Origin: Rhipicephalus microplus
Lineage: Eukaryota; Arthropoda; Arachnida; Ixodida; Ixodidae
Direction of reading: 5' to 3'
Assembly (NCBI RefSeq): GCF_043290135.1
Contig: NC_134710.1
Location: 280,745,776 to 280,809,775, forward strand
DNA length: 64,000 nucleotides
Part shown: in pieces, positions 11,436-24,170 of the stretch
Numbering within the stretch: position 1 is the first letter of the stretch
How the letters are laid out: every line of letters begins with the position of its first letter
Position numbers and translations under genes: made by a program
Notes under the pieces: model-generated
Told to the model about the DNA's origin: nothing
Database searches by the model: none
What the model saw: the letters and a program-made list of their open reading frames with translations, nothing else

Positions 11436-14400
11436 CTAGCAGCTGGTTACTATGAGTGGGTCGTGGTAGGCTTTGACGCGCTCCACGTTGACAATGTCGC
11501 GCCCTCGACGGCGCACGTCCGAAGATGGTTCGATGGGTTTGATCAAGTAAATTACAGGGGAAGTGCGGTCGACGACACGGTAGGGGCCTTCGTATTTGGG
11601 CAATAGTTTTGAAGATAGGCCAGTTGAAGTGGTAGGGATCGAGAGCCAGACGAGCGCTCCAGGGAGGAACATGGGCGCAGTAGTGCTGGTGTCAGCGCGA
11701 ATGCCTTTTTGCCGCTCTTGATCATGCGCTGTAAAGGTCCTTGCAAGCTCTCGACACTCTTCAGCAAGCTTGGCTGTAGCAGAAATAGGCGCCCACTCTG
11801 ACGGATCTGGCTTGTACGGAAGTATAGTGTCGATGGTGTGCGATGGGTGCCTTCCATATAATAAAAAGAAAGGTGAAAAGCCAGTAGTGCTCTGAGGGGC
11901 GGTGTTATATGCGTAGGTGACGAAGGGTAGAATGCAATCCGAATTTGTGTGATCGGCGGCGACGTACTTGGAGAGCATGTCGCCGAGCGTACGGTTGAAG
12001 CGTTCAGTGAGGCCATTCGTCTGCGGGTGGTAAGCGGCATTTTGCGGTGAACAACGTTGCACTCTTTGAGAATGGCTTCGACGACTTCAGACAGGAAGAC
12101 GCGGCCTCGATCACTGAGCAGTTCCTGAGGTGGACCGTGTCGCAGCATGAATCGTTGGAGCAGGAAGGAGGCCACATCGCTCGCTGTAGCCGCGGGGAGA
12201 GCGGCAGTTTCGGCGTATCGCGTGAGGTGGTCCACAGCAACAATGGCCCAGCGGTTACCGGCCGACGTTAGTGGAAGTGGCCCATACAAATCGATGCCAA
12301 CGCGCCCAAACGGCCTGGAAGGGCAAGGTAGAGGTTGCAGACCTACCGGCGACAGGTGCGTTGAAGTTTTGCGGCGCTGACATTCTATGCAGGAGCGAAC
12401 GAATTTCTGCACATAGCGGTACATGCCGCGCCAAAAGTACCGTTGGCGAATGCGCTGGTAAGTCTTAGATACGCCGGAGTGCACACATTGCGGATCAGTA
12501 TGAAAGAATTCGCATATGTCAGAGCGCAGACTGCGGGGTATGACTAGTAGCCACTGGCGGCCGTCACCGCTGTAATTGCGTCGGTGGAGAAGGTCGTCGC
12601 GAACGGCGAAATGGTGGGCTTGACGACGCAACGCGCGAGTGGGTGTAGTGGATGGATCAGTCAGCAAGTCTATCAGTGAGGCAATCCATTGATCCTTGCG
12701 TTGTTCAGTAGCAACGGCATGAATGCTAATGGAAGAAACGGCAAGGTGAGACGCTGAGTCGTGGGCATTGTCGTCAGGCAAGGGAGAGCGCGACAGGGCG
12801 TCGGCGTCAGCATGTTGCCTTCCGTTGCGGTACAGCACGCGGATGTCGTAGTCTTGCAGGCGAAGTGCCCACCGGGCGAGACGGCCTGAGGGATCTTTCA
12901 ATGATGACAACCAGCATAGTGCGTGATGGTCGGTGACTACATCAAATGGGCGACCATATAAATAAGGTCGGAACTTGGTAAGGGCTCAGACGATTGCCAG
13001 ACATTCTTTCTCAATGACGGTGTAATTAGTCTCGGCTTTTGTAAGCGTACGGCTTGCATACGCCACGACATATTCCGGGAACCCTGGTTTGCGCTGCGCA
13101 AGGACAGCGCCGAGACTGACACCACTGGCGTCCGTGTGTACCTCTGTAGGGGCAGTAGGGTCGTAGTGGCGGAGTATGGGAGGCGACGTCAGTAAACGAC
13201 GGAGCGTTGTGAATGCGTCGTCACACTGTGATGACCATGAATGGAGAGGCCCGTTACTACCGAGGAGCTTTGTCAGCGGCGATACAATAGACGCGAAGTT
13301 TCGGATGAAGCGCCGAAAGTAGGAACACAGTCCTATGAAACTGCGCAGTTCCTTGACGGATGTCGGCTTGGGGAACTCGGTCACGGCCCGAAGCTTGGCT
13401 GGATCGGGGAGAATTCCGTCCTTGGACACGACGTAGCCAAGTATTGTCAACTGCCGAGCTGCAAATCGGCACTTCTTTAAGTTCAATTGCAGACTGGCGT
13501 CACTCAGACACGTTAAAACATGCCGCAGGCGTTGAAGGTGCGTGGAGAAGTCCGGAGCGAAAACGACGACGTCATCGAGGTAGCACAGGCGCGTGGGCCA
13601 TTTCAGGTCACGCAGAACGGTATCAATCATGCGCTCAAAGGTGGCAGGCGCATTGCACAGCCCAAACGGCATGACGTTGAATTCGTACAAGCCGTCGGGA
13701 GTGACGAAAGCGGTCTTCGGTCGAGCGTCCTCAGCCATAGGTACTTGCCAGTACCCTGAGCGCAAATCTAGAGATGAAAAGAATTCGGCTCCTTGCAGGC
13801 TGTCAATCGCGTCATCCACGCACGGTAGTGGGTACACGTCCTTACGAGTGATCTTGTTGAGACGTCGGTAGTCCACACAGAACCGCACAGAACCGTCCTT
13901 CTTTGCGACGAGAACGACAGGAGACGCCCAGGGGCTGTTAGAGGGTCAGATAACATCGCGGCGTAGCATTTAGTCCACTTGCTCGTTGATTACACGGCGT
14001 TCTGTGGGAGATACGCGATATGGACGTTGCCGTAGTGGTGGTTGTGCGCCTGTGTCAATGCGATGCGTAACAGTGGATGTGCGGCCGAGAGAAGATTGAG
14101 ATACATCGAAAGAAGAGCGGAATTCTTCCAACAGGGCCAGAAGCTGGGAGCGCTGTACCGGCGAAAGGTTGTCGGCAATGGAAGGACCAAATACATCAGC
14201 GGTTGATGAAACAGATGTAGAAACAGCACTAAGCGTATTGGAACTTCGGCAGTGCGTGTCATCAGGTTGATCCATGACTTGTGCGTCTTCGATGGGTTTC
14301 ACGCTGCCGAGACATTCCCCTCGCACCAACGTAACACTGTACGGGGATGAGTTCAAAACAAAATTAGTGGTGTTGCCGCGAGTTACTTGCACGGTCGCGA

Positions 14401-14908
14401 AAGGAACCAGCAAACCTTTTCTGGTGAAAACACGGTGAGATGGTGAGAGGAGTGCAGCGGTGTCTGAAAGACTTGCACAATAGACCGACACCGCCGCGCA
14501 CGAGTTTGCAGGCACTTGCGTGTCGTCCCTGACGAGTAACTTGCTTGCAGTAGGTGGACTGTCGGCCGGCGTCAAAGAAGAGAATGGTGTCAGCTCTATT
14601 TCTGCTGGTGCGCAATGAATGACGGCGTCGTGGCGGGAGAGAAAATCCCATCCTAGGATGACGTCGTGAGAGCATGAAGGAATTATGATGAATTCGACGG
14701 CATACATCACATCCTGAATCATGAGGCGGGCTATACACATCGCTGTAGGGTGAATGCTTTGGGCGCTGGCTGTACGAAGGGAGAGCCAGGAAAGTGGCGT
14801 GGTCACTTTGCGCAGTAATCGGCTAAGCTTTGCGTCCATCACGGATACGGCGGCTCCAGTATCTACAAGGGCAGATGCACGAACACCATCCACAAGCACG
14901 TCTATCAC
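11436..14908 (-). pseudogene. Gypsy 2 protease, RT, RNase H and integrase, interrupted
   Basis: From 14908 the frame encodes a retropepsin (VDTGAAVSVMDAK; GWDFLSRHD), then the linker to RT. TAA at 13970-13972 and a TGA eight codons later interrupt the RT N terminus. RT continues with [14 protein letters not shown] and YLDDVVVF, RNase H with [13 protein letters not shown], then a TGA at 12986-12988 where tryptophan is expected (LAIV-stop-ALTKF). [13 protein letters not shown] and integrase follow, with [17 protein letters not shown] and LLSDRG. A one-base deletion near 12040 shifts to the frame with [14 protein letters not shown], which ends at 11436. All catalytic motifs are otherwise present. 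The two frames overlap between 11552 and 12062, where only the 11436 frame is meaningful. Confidence 0.92.
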
Positions 14909-14999
14909 GTTCGATGGTCTTTCCTGAGGGCTTCCGCAGTTCGACAGCGTCGCAGCCCTTGCCTCGTGGACTGCGACGACTAGTTTTCCTGTTCACCCT

Positions 15000-16314
15000 C
15001 TAGTGGACGTGGCCGCATCGGCGACAGTGAGCGACGTCGTGGAGAATGTGAGCGGCGCGCGTAGATGGAGCGGGGCGAGACGACGGTGACGTAGGTGGTG
15101 GTTGGTCATAAAAGCGGCTCGATTGGCTGGGAAAATTGGAGGCGACCTGCGGTCGCTGCACACGATTGCAGTAGCGTGCTACGTGACCGACGCAACCACA
15201 AGCAAAGCAGATGGGGCGATTGTCCGCAGTGCGCCATCGGTTCGCGGGTCCCGTCCATGTCGAAGAAACCGATGGGCGAGCCGGCTGCTGATATAACTGC
15301 ATAGTGGGCGGCACACAGGGCACGTGGATGACGTCGGTATATGTAGGTGGCACAGTTTCTCCGAAGGCCTGGGGTCTGGCGATGGTATCGGTGTAACCAA
15401 GAGGGCCAGTCACAGGAATCGGTGGGGGTGGCCTGGCGACAACTTGGGCGTAACTGAGTGGTGTAGATACTGAAGGCGGCTGGTGATATTCTGGAACGAC
15501 CTTCGCGATTTCCTGCTGAATGGCTCGGCGGAGGGGAGGCAGAAGTGTGCTTGACGACTGTTCAGCACGTTGCGGGGAAGCAAAGGCCAGTAAAGAGACC
15601 TGGCGGGCAACTTCCTCACGCACGAATGACTTGATTTCAGCAAGCAAGGCGGTGTGGTCCGGAAGCTGTTGACAAGGCCGAGAGATCAGCGTCACCTGAG
15701 GGTGGTCGACGGGCCATCGAGCGCTGCCGTCGCAACTCCTCGTAACTTTGGCAAAGTGTAATGATCTCTGCCACAGTGCGAGGGTTCTTGGCCAGGAGCA
15801 TGGTGAAGGCATCGTCCGCGATGCCTTTTAGAACATGGGTAATTCTGTCGGCCTCTGACATGCTCGCGTCCACTTTCTTGCACAAGTCAAGGATGTCCTC
15901 TATGTAGCTTGTGAAGGACTCACCGGTCTGCTGTGCTCGTTCACGTAACCGCTGTTCGGCTTGAAGCTTACGAACGGCAGGACGGCCGAACACGTCGACG
16001 ACGGTGGTTTTAAAAGCGGACCAAGTGGGAAAATCGGATGCGTGGTTGTTGTACCACATGCCGGCCACACCCGCGAGGTAGAAAACCAGGTTGCCGAGTT
16101 TACCTACCTCGTCCCAATGATTGGGGACGCTGACGCGTTCGTACATAGCAAGCCAGTCCTCGACGTCGGTGCCATCCGCGCCGGTGAAGACAGGAGGGTC
16201 GCGGATGCGGGGAACACCGGAGCATGGCGTCGGCGCAGCAGGAAGCGTTTGCTGTGCGGCGTCTTGGTGCATGGTAGAAGGCACGGTGCGGGATCGAAGC
16301 TCCAGGGGCATCAA
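15000..16314 (-). pseudogene. Gypsy 2 gag with CCHC knuckle, frameshifted
   Basis: Gag forms the particle that packages the element RNA. The N-terminal part (16314 down to about 15655) has the usual capsid-like sequence (DVEDWLAMYERVS, WYNNHASDFPTWSAFK, GESFTSYIEDILDLC). A one-base deletion near 15655 breaks it; the true continuation is in another frame with HTALLAEIKSFVREEVARQ, a proline-rich stretch and one zinc knuckle (CFACGCVGHVARYC), ending at 15000. Protease lies immediately downstream in a separate frame. Confidence 0.9.
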
Positions 16315-16359
16315 ATGCTAACCGAAGGTGTTAGAAGGGCTCAGCACTCTCCACCAAAT

Positions 16360-16519
16360 TGTTGAGACGTTTATTAGCGGACACTTGTCGACGATGCTTG
16401 ACAGCGACAGTCAATGCGGGTACCGACTCTCTGCACGAGCTGCTCTTCCTCTTTCTAAAAAGGGCAACCCACTAGAAGGCGCTGAAGAGGACGACCCACT
16501 GTTCGAAGGCTTCACCACA
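16360..16519 (-). repeat. 5' LTR of Gypsy element 2
   Basis: This 160-bp repeat differs at one base from 11240-11399. On the minus strand the interior starts two or three bases after the LTR end with TTGGTGGAGAGTGCTGAG, a primer-binding-site candidate that shares its TGGTGGAG start with that of Gypsy element 1. Confidence 0.93.
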
Positions 16520-17597
16520 ATATATATGTATATGTGACGTATGAAGCGATGGTTGGTAGAGGCAGAGAAGGAAAAAGTCAGAATGGAATAAACATGGCGT
16601 ATGAGCCAGGAAACGTCGCGTATATATATTTATATATATATATATTTCATGAATATTGTTGTTATCGATATTTCGCTAATATACCTCGGTATACTATTTC
16701 GATAATATACCGAGGTCGTGACACGATTCTCGCTTAAAGTACGAAAGGCTGCAGGTTTAACTCTTGGACGAGCTTGTTTTTTTTTTGCGGGGTGTCCAAT
16801 GATTTCGCCCATTCGAGAGCTTCTTTTTATTTAGTTATATTATGTTATTTGTTATTACGGGTGTTTCCTCCGTAATCATGTTTATTCCTTTTCATGCGTG
16901 ACTGCTTGAATAATAAAACCTATTGTCGTATTGTATAGATTTCTTTATTGTTTTTTAGTTTCATATTTCTGTTTTGCTTAGGTATTGTTATCATTGCTAA
17001 GTTTGGGTTACTTTGGTCGGAAAATCTTTATCGAAAACTTCGAAAGTGTAAGAGAAGTTTCGGGTGACACATGTATATAATTAGGTAAGATAGCCTATGG
17101 CAGGTGCACATGGAGGTTAGGCATGTGGCCGTGTATTTTCGAAGTGTACGTAAACGTTACAATAAAAGTTGTGCTACATAAAACAGGACATGTACACACC
17201 AAAATGAAAAACAAGAATCAATGCGCTCAGGGCAGAGCGCTTGACACGAATATTTTGAAGAGAGAAATAATTTCGTATTTTTGTGTAAAACGGTAATAAA
17301 AATAGTTCCAAACCGCTCATTGAACTGTATTTGTATTCTTGGTCATATAGGGTGCTGTAGACCCCAGACGATACCATGCTTTCATTTATGTCAACGAAAA
17401 TGTCCGTGTGTTTGCTTTCTCGGTTTGTTGATGGTTCTTAACGAACTGAGTATGATGTCATGGTTATTTAAATATTTCGACAGTTCTCGAAGCCATATTT
17501 AGCTCGTGCAATTCCGACTAAATGTTTAATGCACTGCTGAAATATATTTATGTTTTTTATTGCGAAGTGTTTTAGCGAACTTAGGCTACTCCGAGCG
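16520..17597 (+). other. Non-coding part of copy A after Gypsy 2
   Basis: The remaining TA tract and about 80 bases not present in copy B are followed by sequence matching B from 36620. A 10-bp hairpin (CCTCGGTATA at 16684-16693, reverse complement at 16706-16715) is present here but absent from B. No coding sequence is recognisable. Confidence 0.6.
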
Positions 17598-17689
<92 letters not shown>

Positions 17690-17719
17690 CATCTATCTAT
17701 CTATCTATCTATCTATCTA
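17598..17719 (+). repeat. TATC tetranucleotide microsatellite (copy A)
   Basis: About 30 TATC units with one CCAT interruption. An equivalent array lies at the matching position of copy B (37573-37715). Its translated SIYLSIYL frames are artefacts. Confidence 0.97.
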
Positions 17720-20360
17720 CATCTAACTCCCCTGTCTTTTCGAGAATAGTATCAATACAATAATTGGTATAGTATAACATGACTGTATCGCGAGCATAGT
17801 GACCACACATTAAGTCATTACATGTATGTTACAAATGTCATTATTCACCAATCATGGTCCTGCTGCTTTTGCACTGTTTTCGTTCAGCTTACATATTGCA
17901 AAACTGGTATTGTATGACATGACTACTTGGTGTACAAAAGTGACAGACGCTAACGTTGAAATTATGACATGCATGTCATGTAAGTCATGACCAAACGACA
18001 TGCTCATGGTGTGTTAGCACTCGTTTTCTATGCTTAACATATACCGAATTAGGCATTACAGGACGTCTATGGATGACGAAGGTATATGACTGGTATAAAC
18101 ATGATAATCGTGACATGCGTGTTATGTAAGAACGTGGCAACATACAACGCTCACGATGCGTGCTTGGCCATTCCGCTAGCTTCACATATAGCAAATTTGA
18201 TATCTGTTCACGTGAACAGACGACAAAGGTAACTGACACTTCCAAATATGATAATCTCTATATGCGTGCCATGTAAAACATGAATAGGTTCTATACTCAT
18301 AGCACCTTCACAGCCATTTTGCTGGCTCCACATGTACCAAGTATGGTATATGTGGACGACGAAAGTAAATGGACGACGAAAGTAAATGAGATGTCTAAAC
18401 ATTAATTAGGGCATATAAGGCATGTACGGCCTATTGAGGTCCGCCTCGTAAGGTTTCGCTGATTTTAAAGTGACATATTACCTTTCCTGTTTGTGCTTCG
18501 CATATAATCGTTATTCCCTGTACATCATATCTGCCATTTTTATGTTATTTGCTTTGTTGTTTTATAAAAATATTTCTCGAGTACGACTACAGGGTTGGTC
18601 GCTTACTTCGAATAGAGGCTTTTTGACTCTGGAAAAAAGCAGCGTCATCAAGAGCGGCCTTATCATTATGTATATCTACCTGTCGCACAGTAAGCAATCT
18701 CGCTGGACAAGTTATTCTAAGTGCATAATAATCCCCTTTGTTTGCCTTGTGCTTTCAGTCTCATTCTTTTGAAAACTGAATTGTGCAACGGCCTTCATTA
18801 CAGTGAAAAATTCAGCAGATCAACCTTGCCTTAAGAATTTATGTTATGCCGATACTGAGATTGGAGGGTGGCTGTTGTAATTTTTTTTATTGGGCGAAAC
18901 GTTTCTTGCGTGAATAGGTCTGTGTTCTTCGCGTGAACTGTTAAGACAGATACACTAGAATTGACATTTGCGTATGAAGGCCCAGGCAATCTTGCTTTTC
19001 CAGTGCCTCGAGCTGTAGATCCACATTGCGTAATGTTTTATGGAGTTAATACTATGACTACTGCGATGATTGAGCTGAACGTATCATACGTACATACGTA
19101 TAGGGTGTTCTTTCTGTGAACTCGTAACACAGATACATTAAAATCAACATATGCACATGAAGGGCCTAGAAAATTTCGCTTTTCCAGTGCCTCTAACGGT
19201 GGACTCTACATCGCGTCATGTGTTATTGATGGAATGCAAACACTGCTGTGAAAACCTTGCCTAGATACGTATTTGATTACCTCGAGCCCGAATTGAGGAA
19301 TGGGTGTGGCAGCTTCGTCAAATTGAGGATCTGAGGACCGTAATGCCAGCAATGAAATTCTGGAGCGAAATATAAACCTACCGGAATGCAAATGGTGATA
19401 TTCTTATGCAAGACATTGCAGACATGGCAGTGAAATTTTTTTCTCTAAATCTATCTTTAATTCACTGTCGGGTATGCCATAAGATTATTTTCGACACTCA
19501 CCTGTCATACTGGCTCTGTCATACGACATTTCAACAAAACGTTATAAGGCTAACATCGCCATGTAAAAAATACCTCTCCCACATCTCATATATGGGTCAT
19601 TTTGAAGACTAGGTGTCTGGATTGCTGACGAAATCAATACCAATATACGAAATGTATAAAATCTGGGTGCCGATCCTAAAGTACAGTGATAAGCGTTTAC
19701 ATAAAATGACTTCATGAGGTGTCTTACAAAAAGGCAAAACAATGTCTTAGATAAGTCAGATCTGGTTATTTAGGCAAACTAAATGGTGTGATTTATGATA
19801 GGCGAGAAAATTATGCGTGCCTCTGTTAAGAATGCCGCAGACAGAAGAATATGGGACGATGAGCGTCACGTGCGGGATGCGGGCTGCTTTTAAGTTGGTC
19901 GGGGGGCACCTGTTCGCAATGCCTGACGTCAAACTAGAATGTGCAAATCCTAAAACAAAAGCGCGAAAGTTCACGTTTCGCACAAAATACGATATAGGTA
20001 ACGGTGGCGTAGTCGATGGGTCAAATCGCTGCTTCAGCCAGAATCACACAGACAGACATATCAACGTTGTGTGCGTGCTTGTAAAAGAGCTTTCAAAACC
20101 GTGGTGAGCGCATCACTCACGTTGGTGTCAGAAACCGAACATCACTTCAAAGGCTGCCTGGACAACTCTAGAAATGCTGCGGAAGGTCGGGACTCATGAG
20201 CACTTTAAGTATTCTGCAAGCTAGTCAACTATTCTGTCATAAATCCTTGCAAGTGCTTCCTAAATCTTCGGCAAAAACCATACGCAAGCGTCACACCGGG
20301 GCAACATATAAGGAGGTGACAGTGTTGACTCACCGCTTATATATATATAATGACAATAAA
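17720..20360 (+). other. Non-coding remainder of copy A
   Basis: This AT-rich sequence matches B 37716-40440 with many small indels. Short open frames are not conserved between the two copies, which argues against protein coding. Nothing else is recognised. Confidence 0.6.
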
Positions 20361-23109
20361 TGTGTACATAAAGCTGCGCTAGCTTTATTGAGGTGTTGCG
20401 AAAATATCGCTAAGACCACCTCAGTTATGATACTTGCATAAAAGTAATATAGCGGCGAATTCGTTCCGATGAAACGGACGTCTCTGTTCTAACCTGAGTA
20501 CCTATATTACATCGGGGCTTGAGCTATCCCTTACGCATCTGTGCATACGGCGTGCCTTGTAAGCCCACAATGGGCACATTTCCCGATTTTCCTGAATACT
20601 CTAATCTGTCTCGTAATACTTAGCTCAATGCAAAAAATATACATCCGCCTTAGGCTGCTATTTGCTTACTGCTTCGCCTGAAATTGATTCCCACACTGCA
20701 TAGGATCCTCCGTAAATTTAAGCATGGGGCACCGGCGGTCATAATGTGCATGCTTTCATTGCATACTGTCCTTTTATGTCGTCTCTTGGCGTCATGCAGG
20801 CAAAATCATGTATGGAATAGACATGACAGCATAAGCACGTACAGTGTAGTATACAGAAGGGCTGGAAAGGTAAGGGAGGAAAGGTGATATGAGGATGACT
20901 GCAAGCAAATGCACAAAAGCAGAGTGTGTGTCAAAGCAATGTACGGCGTCACGCAGGCAAAATCATGTATACGAGGTGTCAACAACATTTTTATGTGGAG
21001 TGCCTATTTTCTATGAAGCTGACAAAGTTGGTGCCACATGGTAAATAAACGGGGCCGCACGGTAAAAAGCCAAGGCAAGAAGTTAAGGAGAGTAACCTAA
21101 GGTTGGTAAGAACACCATATGGCCACATATACAGCAAAGCATGAGAGTGGAAAATGGAAGTGAAGGTGTGGATGAGAAAAAAAAAGGAAACAAGGGTGAA
21201 TCGTTTCATAGTCTAATGCGGAACATCATAGGAAGTATTTCGGAAAATAAAGTACGGCTTAGTAGAGATGTTATTGCGAGGAAGAAGGAAATGACAGTGA
21301 AAAGGGTAGAGTGTAGCTTATCGGCGAGTATACCAAAGGGTGGAAACTGAGCGTTAGAAGGACAAATGTGAGGTTGGGGAAGATGGTAAGGAGGAGGAAC
21401 ACAGCATAGGCATGTATAATACAGCACTGCAAGCGAGTGTGAATGCGATGTGTTGGGATAATGAGAAGAAAGAAACGCAATATAAAAAAACGCCCTTAAT
21501 ACATGACAGACCTGTGCAACACCGCTGATGGACTAGATGAATGTTAAGGACACTGCATTGGTTAAGCACTAAATTGCGATACTAAGAACACAGTAATAAT
21601 TGCGAAAGTGGTTAAGAACTTTTTTACATGAACACGCATTCACCCGCCATAAGTTTCAGCGCAGTGGACCTTTTTTTTCAAACTTACGTGACTTGCTGAA
21701 AGGCTGGCCGAACAGCATTGATGAAAGCACGCTGGGTTCACGTACATCAGCTGCGCCATGCACGTGAACGGCTGTTGTGACAGAAAGTAAAATCTTGAAG
21801 CCTTTCGAGGTCGTCATGTTTGAGTGGGTAGACTGCAAAAATCGTGAATTCTTCCAATGCAGGTTATCGTCATTATGTCACACGTGAATCACTATCCTTG
21901 TTTTCCGCCTGATTCTCCGTTTTTCCCATTCGCAAGTTTTGGTGGTTTTCTTCGAGAGCAATCGTATACCAACTTGCTTAACAAACAGGTCCAATGTTCC
22001 ATCACAATGCCCACAGGCTCGAACTATTCATTACAGTTGTTTCTCCCTTCGTCAGGTACTCAAAGGGGACCATCGCTACAGAGTTTCTGTGCTCAAATAT
22101 TGTAGAAAGTCTCTGTATTATCATTCCGCTTTTGTACATGAATTCAATGTCGCTAGCGTAGTTTTCTAAGCAAAACCTGGAAGTTGTTTAGTGACATCTT
22201 TCGCAAATATTGCCACACATGCTCCCTTCTTTCTGTGTTTTATATTGCTGGCCCATTGCACATGTAGATTTTGTTTTGCGCAAATCTAGCCAGAATGTCT
22301 GGGCGCCTTCTAGAAAATCTTGGCAAATGACGTTAGACATAAGCACGCAAACACGTACAGGTGAGTTGATTTTAGAAGCAACGTGGCCACAAGTGATATT
22401 TCTCGAATGATCGAGGACACATTTATATATGCCGACGCTCGTTACCACAATAAATAATTACCAACAGCGAACCCCTTTCTCGCTGCCATCTTTGTATAGA
22501 GTGGCGGCGATCTGCTTTCCATTTCGCGGCCACAATTTTGTCAAAATAGGATTTTCATCTAAGACGAACGCGCTGCCACCGACGTCGCGCCACAATGATG
22601 TGACGATATACACAACCTGTTCTCGTACTTCAATGTTAATGACGTTATCTTACCTTTTTTCGAGATGACAAGCTTAGAGAGCTGTTTCCTTTCGGAAAAC
22701 TGGGGACCAATAACAGTAGCAGGTCCTTGCGATAAGCATGTTCTCATTTCATTTTTTTTATTATTTTCAATGTCAAGTTTAATTTCTTCCCTACTCCACC
22801 ACGTGATTAGAGGGGGGATTATGGTGAGACTGGCTTGCCCCCACCCCAAATGAAAAACCCTATATAACTGCAAAATAGCTGTGGGAAAAACACCAATGAC
22901 GTCAGCTTCATCTGCTCGAAAAGTTTTTTTACAAATTCATCAACGTGTCTCAATTTTCTCCATTTATTATATTTTTCACTATTGCTTTTCTACTGTAACA
23001 AGACTAAGACCGACTCGGAAAAGTAGACGTACATATATGTACAGCCTGTTAAGCGAGCAGCGCCAGTCATATATATGAGCTCGCGCCTGTCTGTCTTCTT
23101 TGCCCTCTA
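20361..23109 (+). other. Unassigned spacer between the duplicate copies
   Basis: No coding or mobile-element signature was recognised. A 26-bp direct repeat beginning GGCGTCATGCAGGC occurs at 20788-20813 and again at 20945-20970 with one mismatch, a period of 157 bp. Confidence 0.5.
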
Positions 23110-24170
23110 TGCCACTGACAAGTAGGATAACTTCTCGTGGCGAAGCCACTGTTTCGGGGCTTTTAAGGTTGTTATCTGACGAAATCTTGTAGGGCTTGAT
23201 TCGCGAAACGTGGACACGATCACTGGACTGCACAGGAGATGATGTTGGGTCGATGAGGCAGATCTCATGGTAACAGGTGTTACTTAGCACAACACATTGT
23301 AAGTTCCCATGTAACGAGACAAATGTTTTTCTGATATACTAACCCGATGAGGCCAACAGAGTAAAACGAAGGTACCGAGAACTTAATGTACGCCTTGATG
23401 TTCCGTATCGTAGTGAGGCTGTTGGTTGATCTGCGACGCCATCAGCCGAGCGGTGACGAGCTGACGTGCATGAGCGGCTCGCGCAATCACGCCGCGGGCA
23501 TACTTGCTGGTGGTCGAGGTATGAATGGATATTCCTGTGCCCAGTCGTAAAGTCAGCCCTCTTCCATACAAAGATAGAATGGCGAAATACTCGCTGTGTC
23601 ATGACGAGATGAATTATATGCGAAAATTGCATAGGGTAAGGCAAGGTCCCAGTCTCGGTGGTCGGGCCACACGTGCATAACGAATATATTTCTGAGTGTA
23701 CGGTTAAAGCGTTCTGTGAGGCCGTTTGTTTGAAATTTGTAAGCGGTGGTCAGTGTGTATTTCGCGGAACAAGATATCAGCTATGACTCCTGATAGAAAT
23801 GTACAGACACAGTGTGTGAAGGGTTGTCTCAGGGTACGGTTAACCAATATAGCTTCCCGTCACAAGAAGTAAGCAACGTCGGTTGCACAGCTTGTCGGTA
23901 GAGCTCGAGTAATACCGTTGCGTGTAGCGTAATTTACAATCACGTCTATTCATTTTTTCCAATGTTAATGTAGGAAAAGGAAGGAGCAGGTCTATCCCAA
24001 CACGGTAAAATGGTTCTGCAGGTATGTCAATTAGTTGAAGATGGCTAGCGGGTAGCAGCGACGGTGTTTTTTCGACGTTGGCATACCTCACACGTGGCAA
24101 CGTATTGTCGTACACTCTCTGTCAGGTGCCGGATAACGAACGGCATAAAGGTGGCGCGCTCCTGCGTACC
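23110..24170 (-). pseudogene. Ty3/Gypsy integrase relic
   Basis: Read on the minus strand from 24170, the pieces are VRQYVATCEVCQRRK (zinc-binding CxxC), ASHLQLIDIPAEPFYRVGID (first catalytic Asp region), then near 23750-23700 a [13 protein letters not shown] block with the catalytic Glu, and finally VHVSRIKPYKI near 23220, the usual integrase C-terminal end. At least three frame changes and several stops separate them. No LTRs were recognised nearby, so this is an isolated pol fragment of a family different from elements 1 and 2. Confidence 0.75.

Noticed and set aside
17560..17763. Frames of repeated SIYL residues, also at 37478-37778
   Set aside because: These are translations of the TATC microsatellites.
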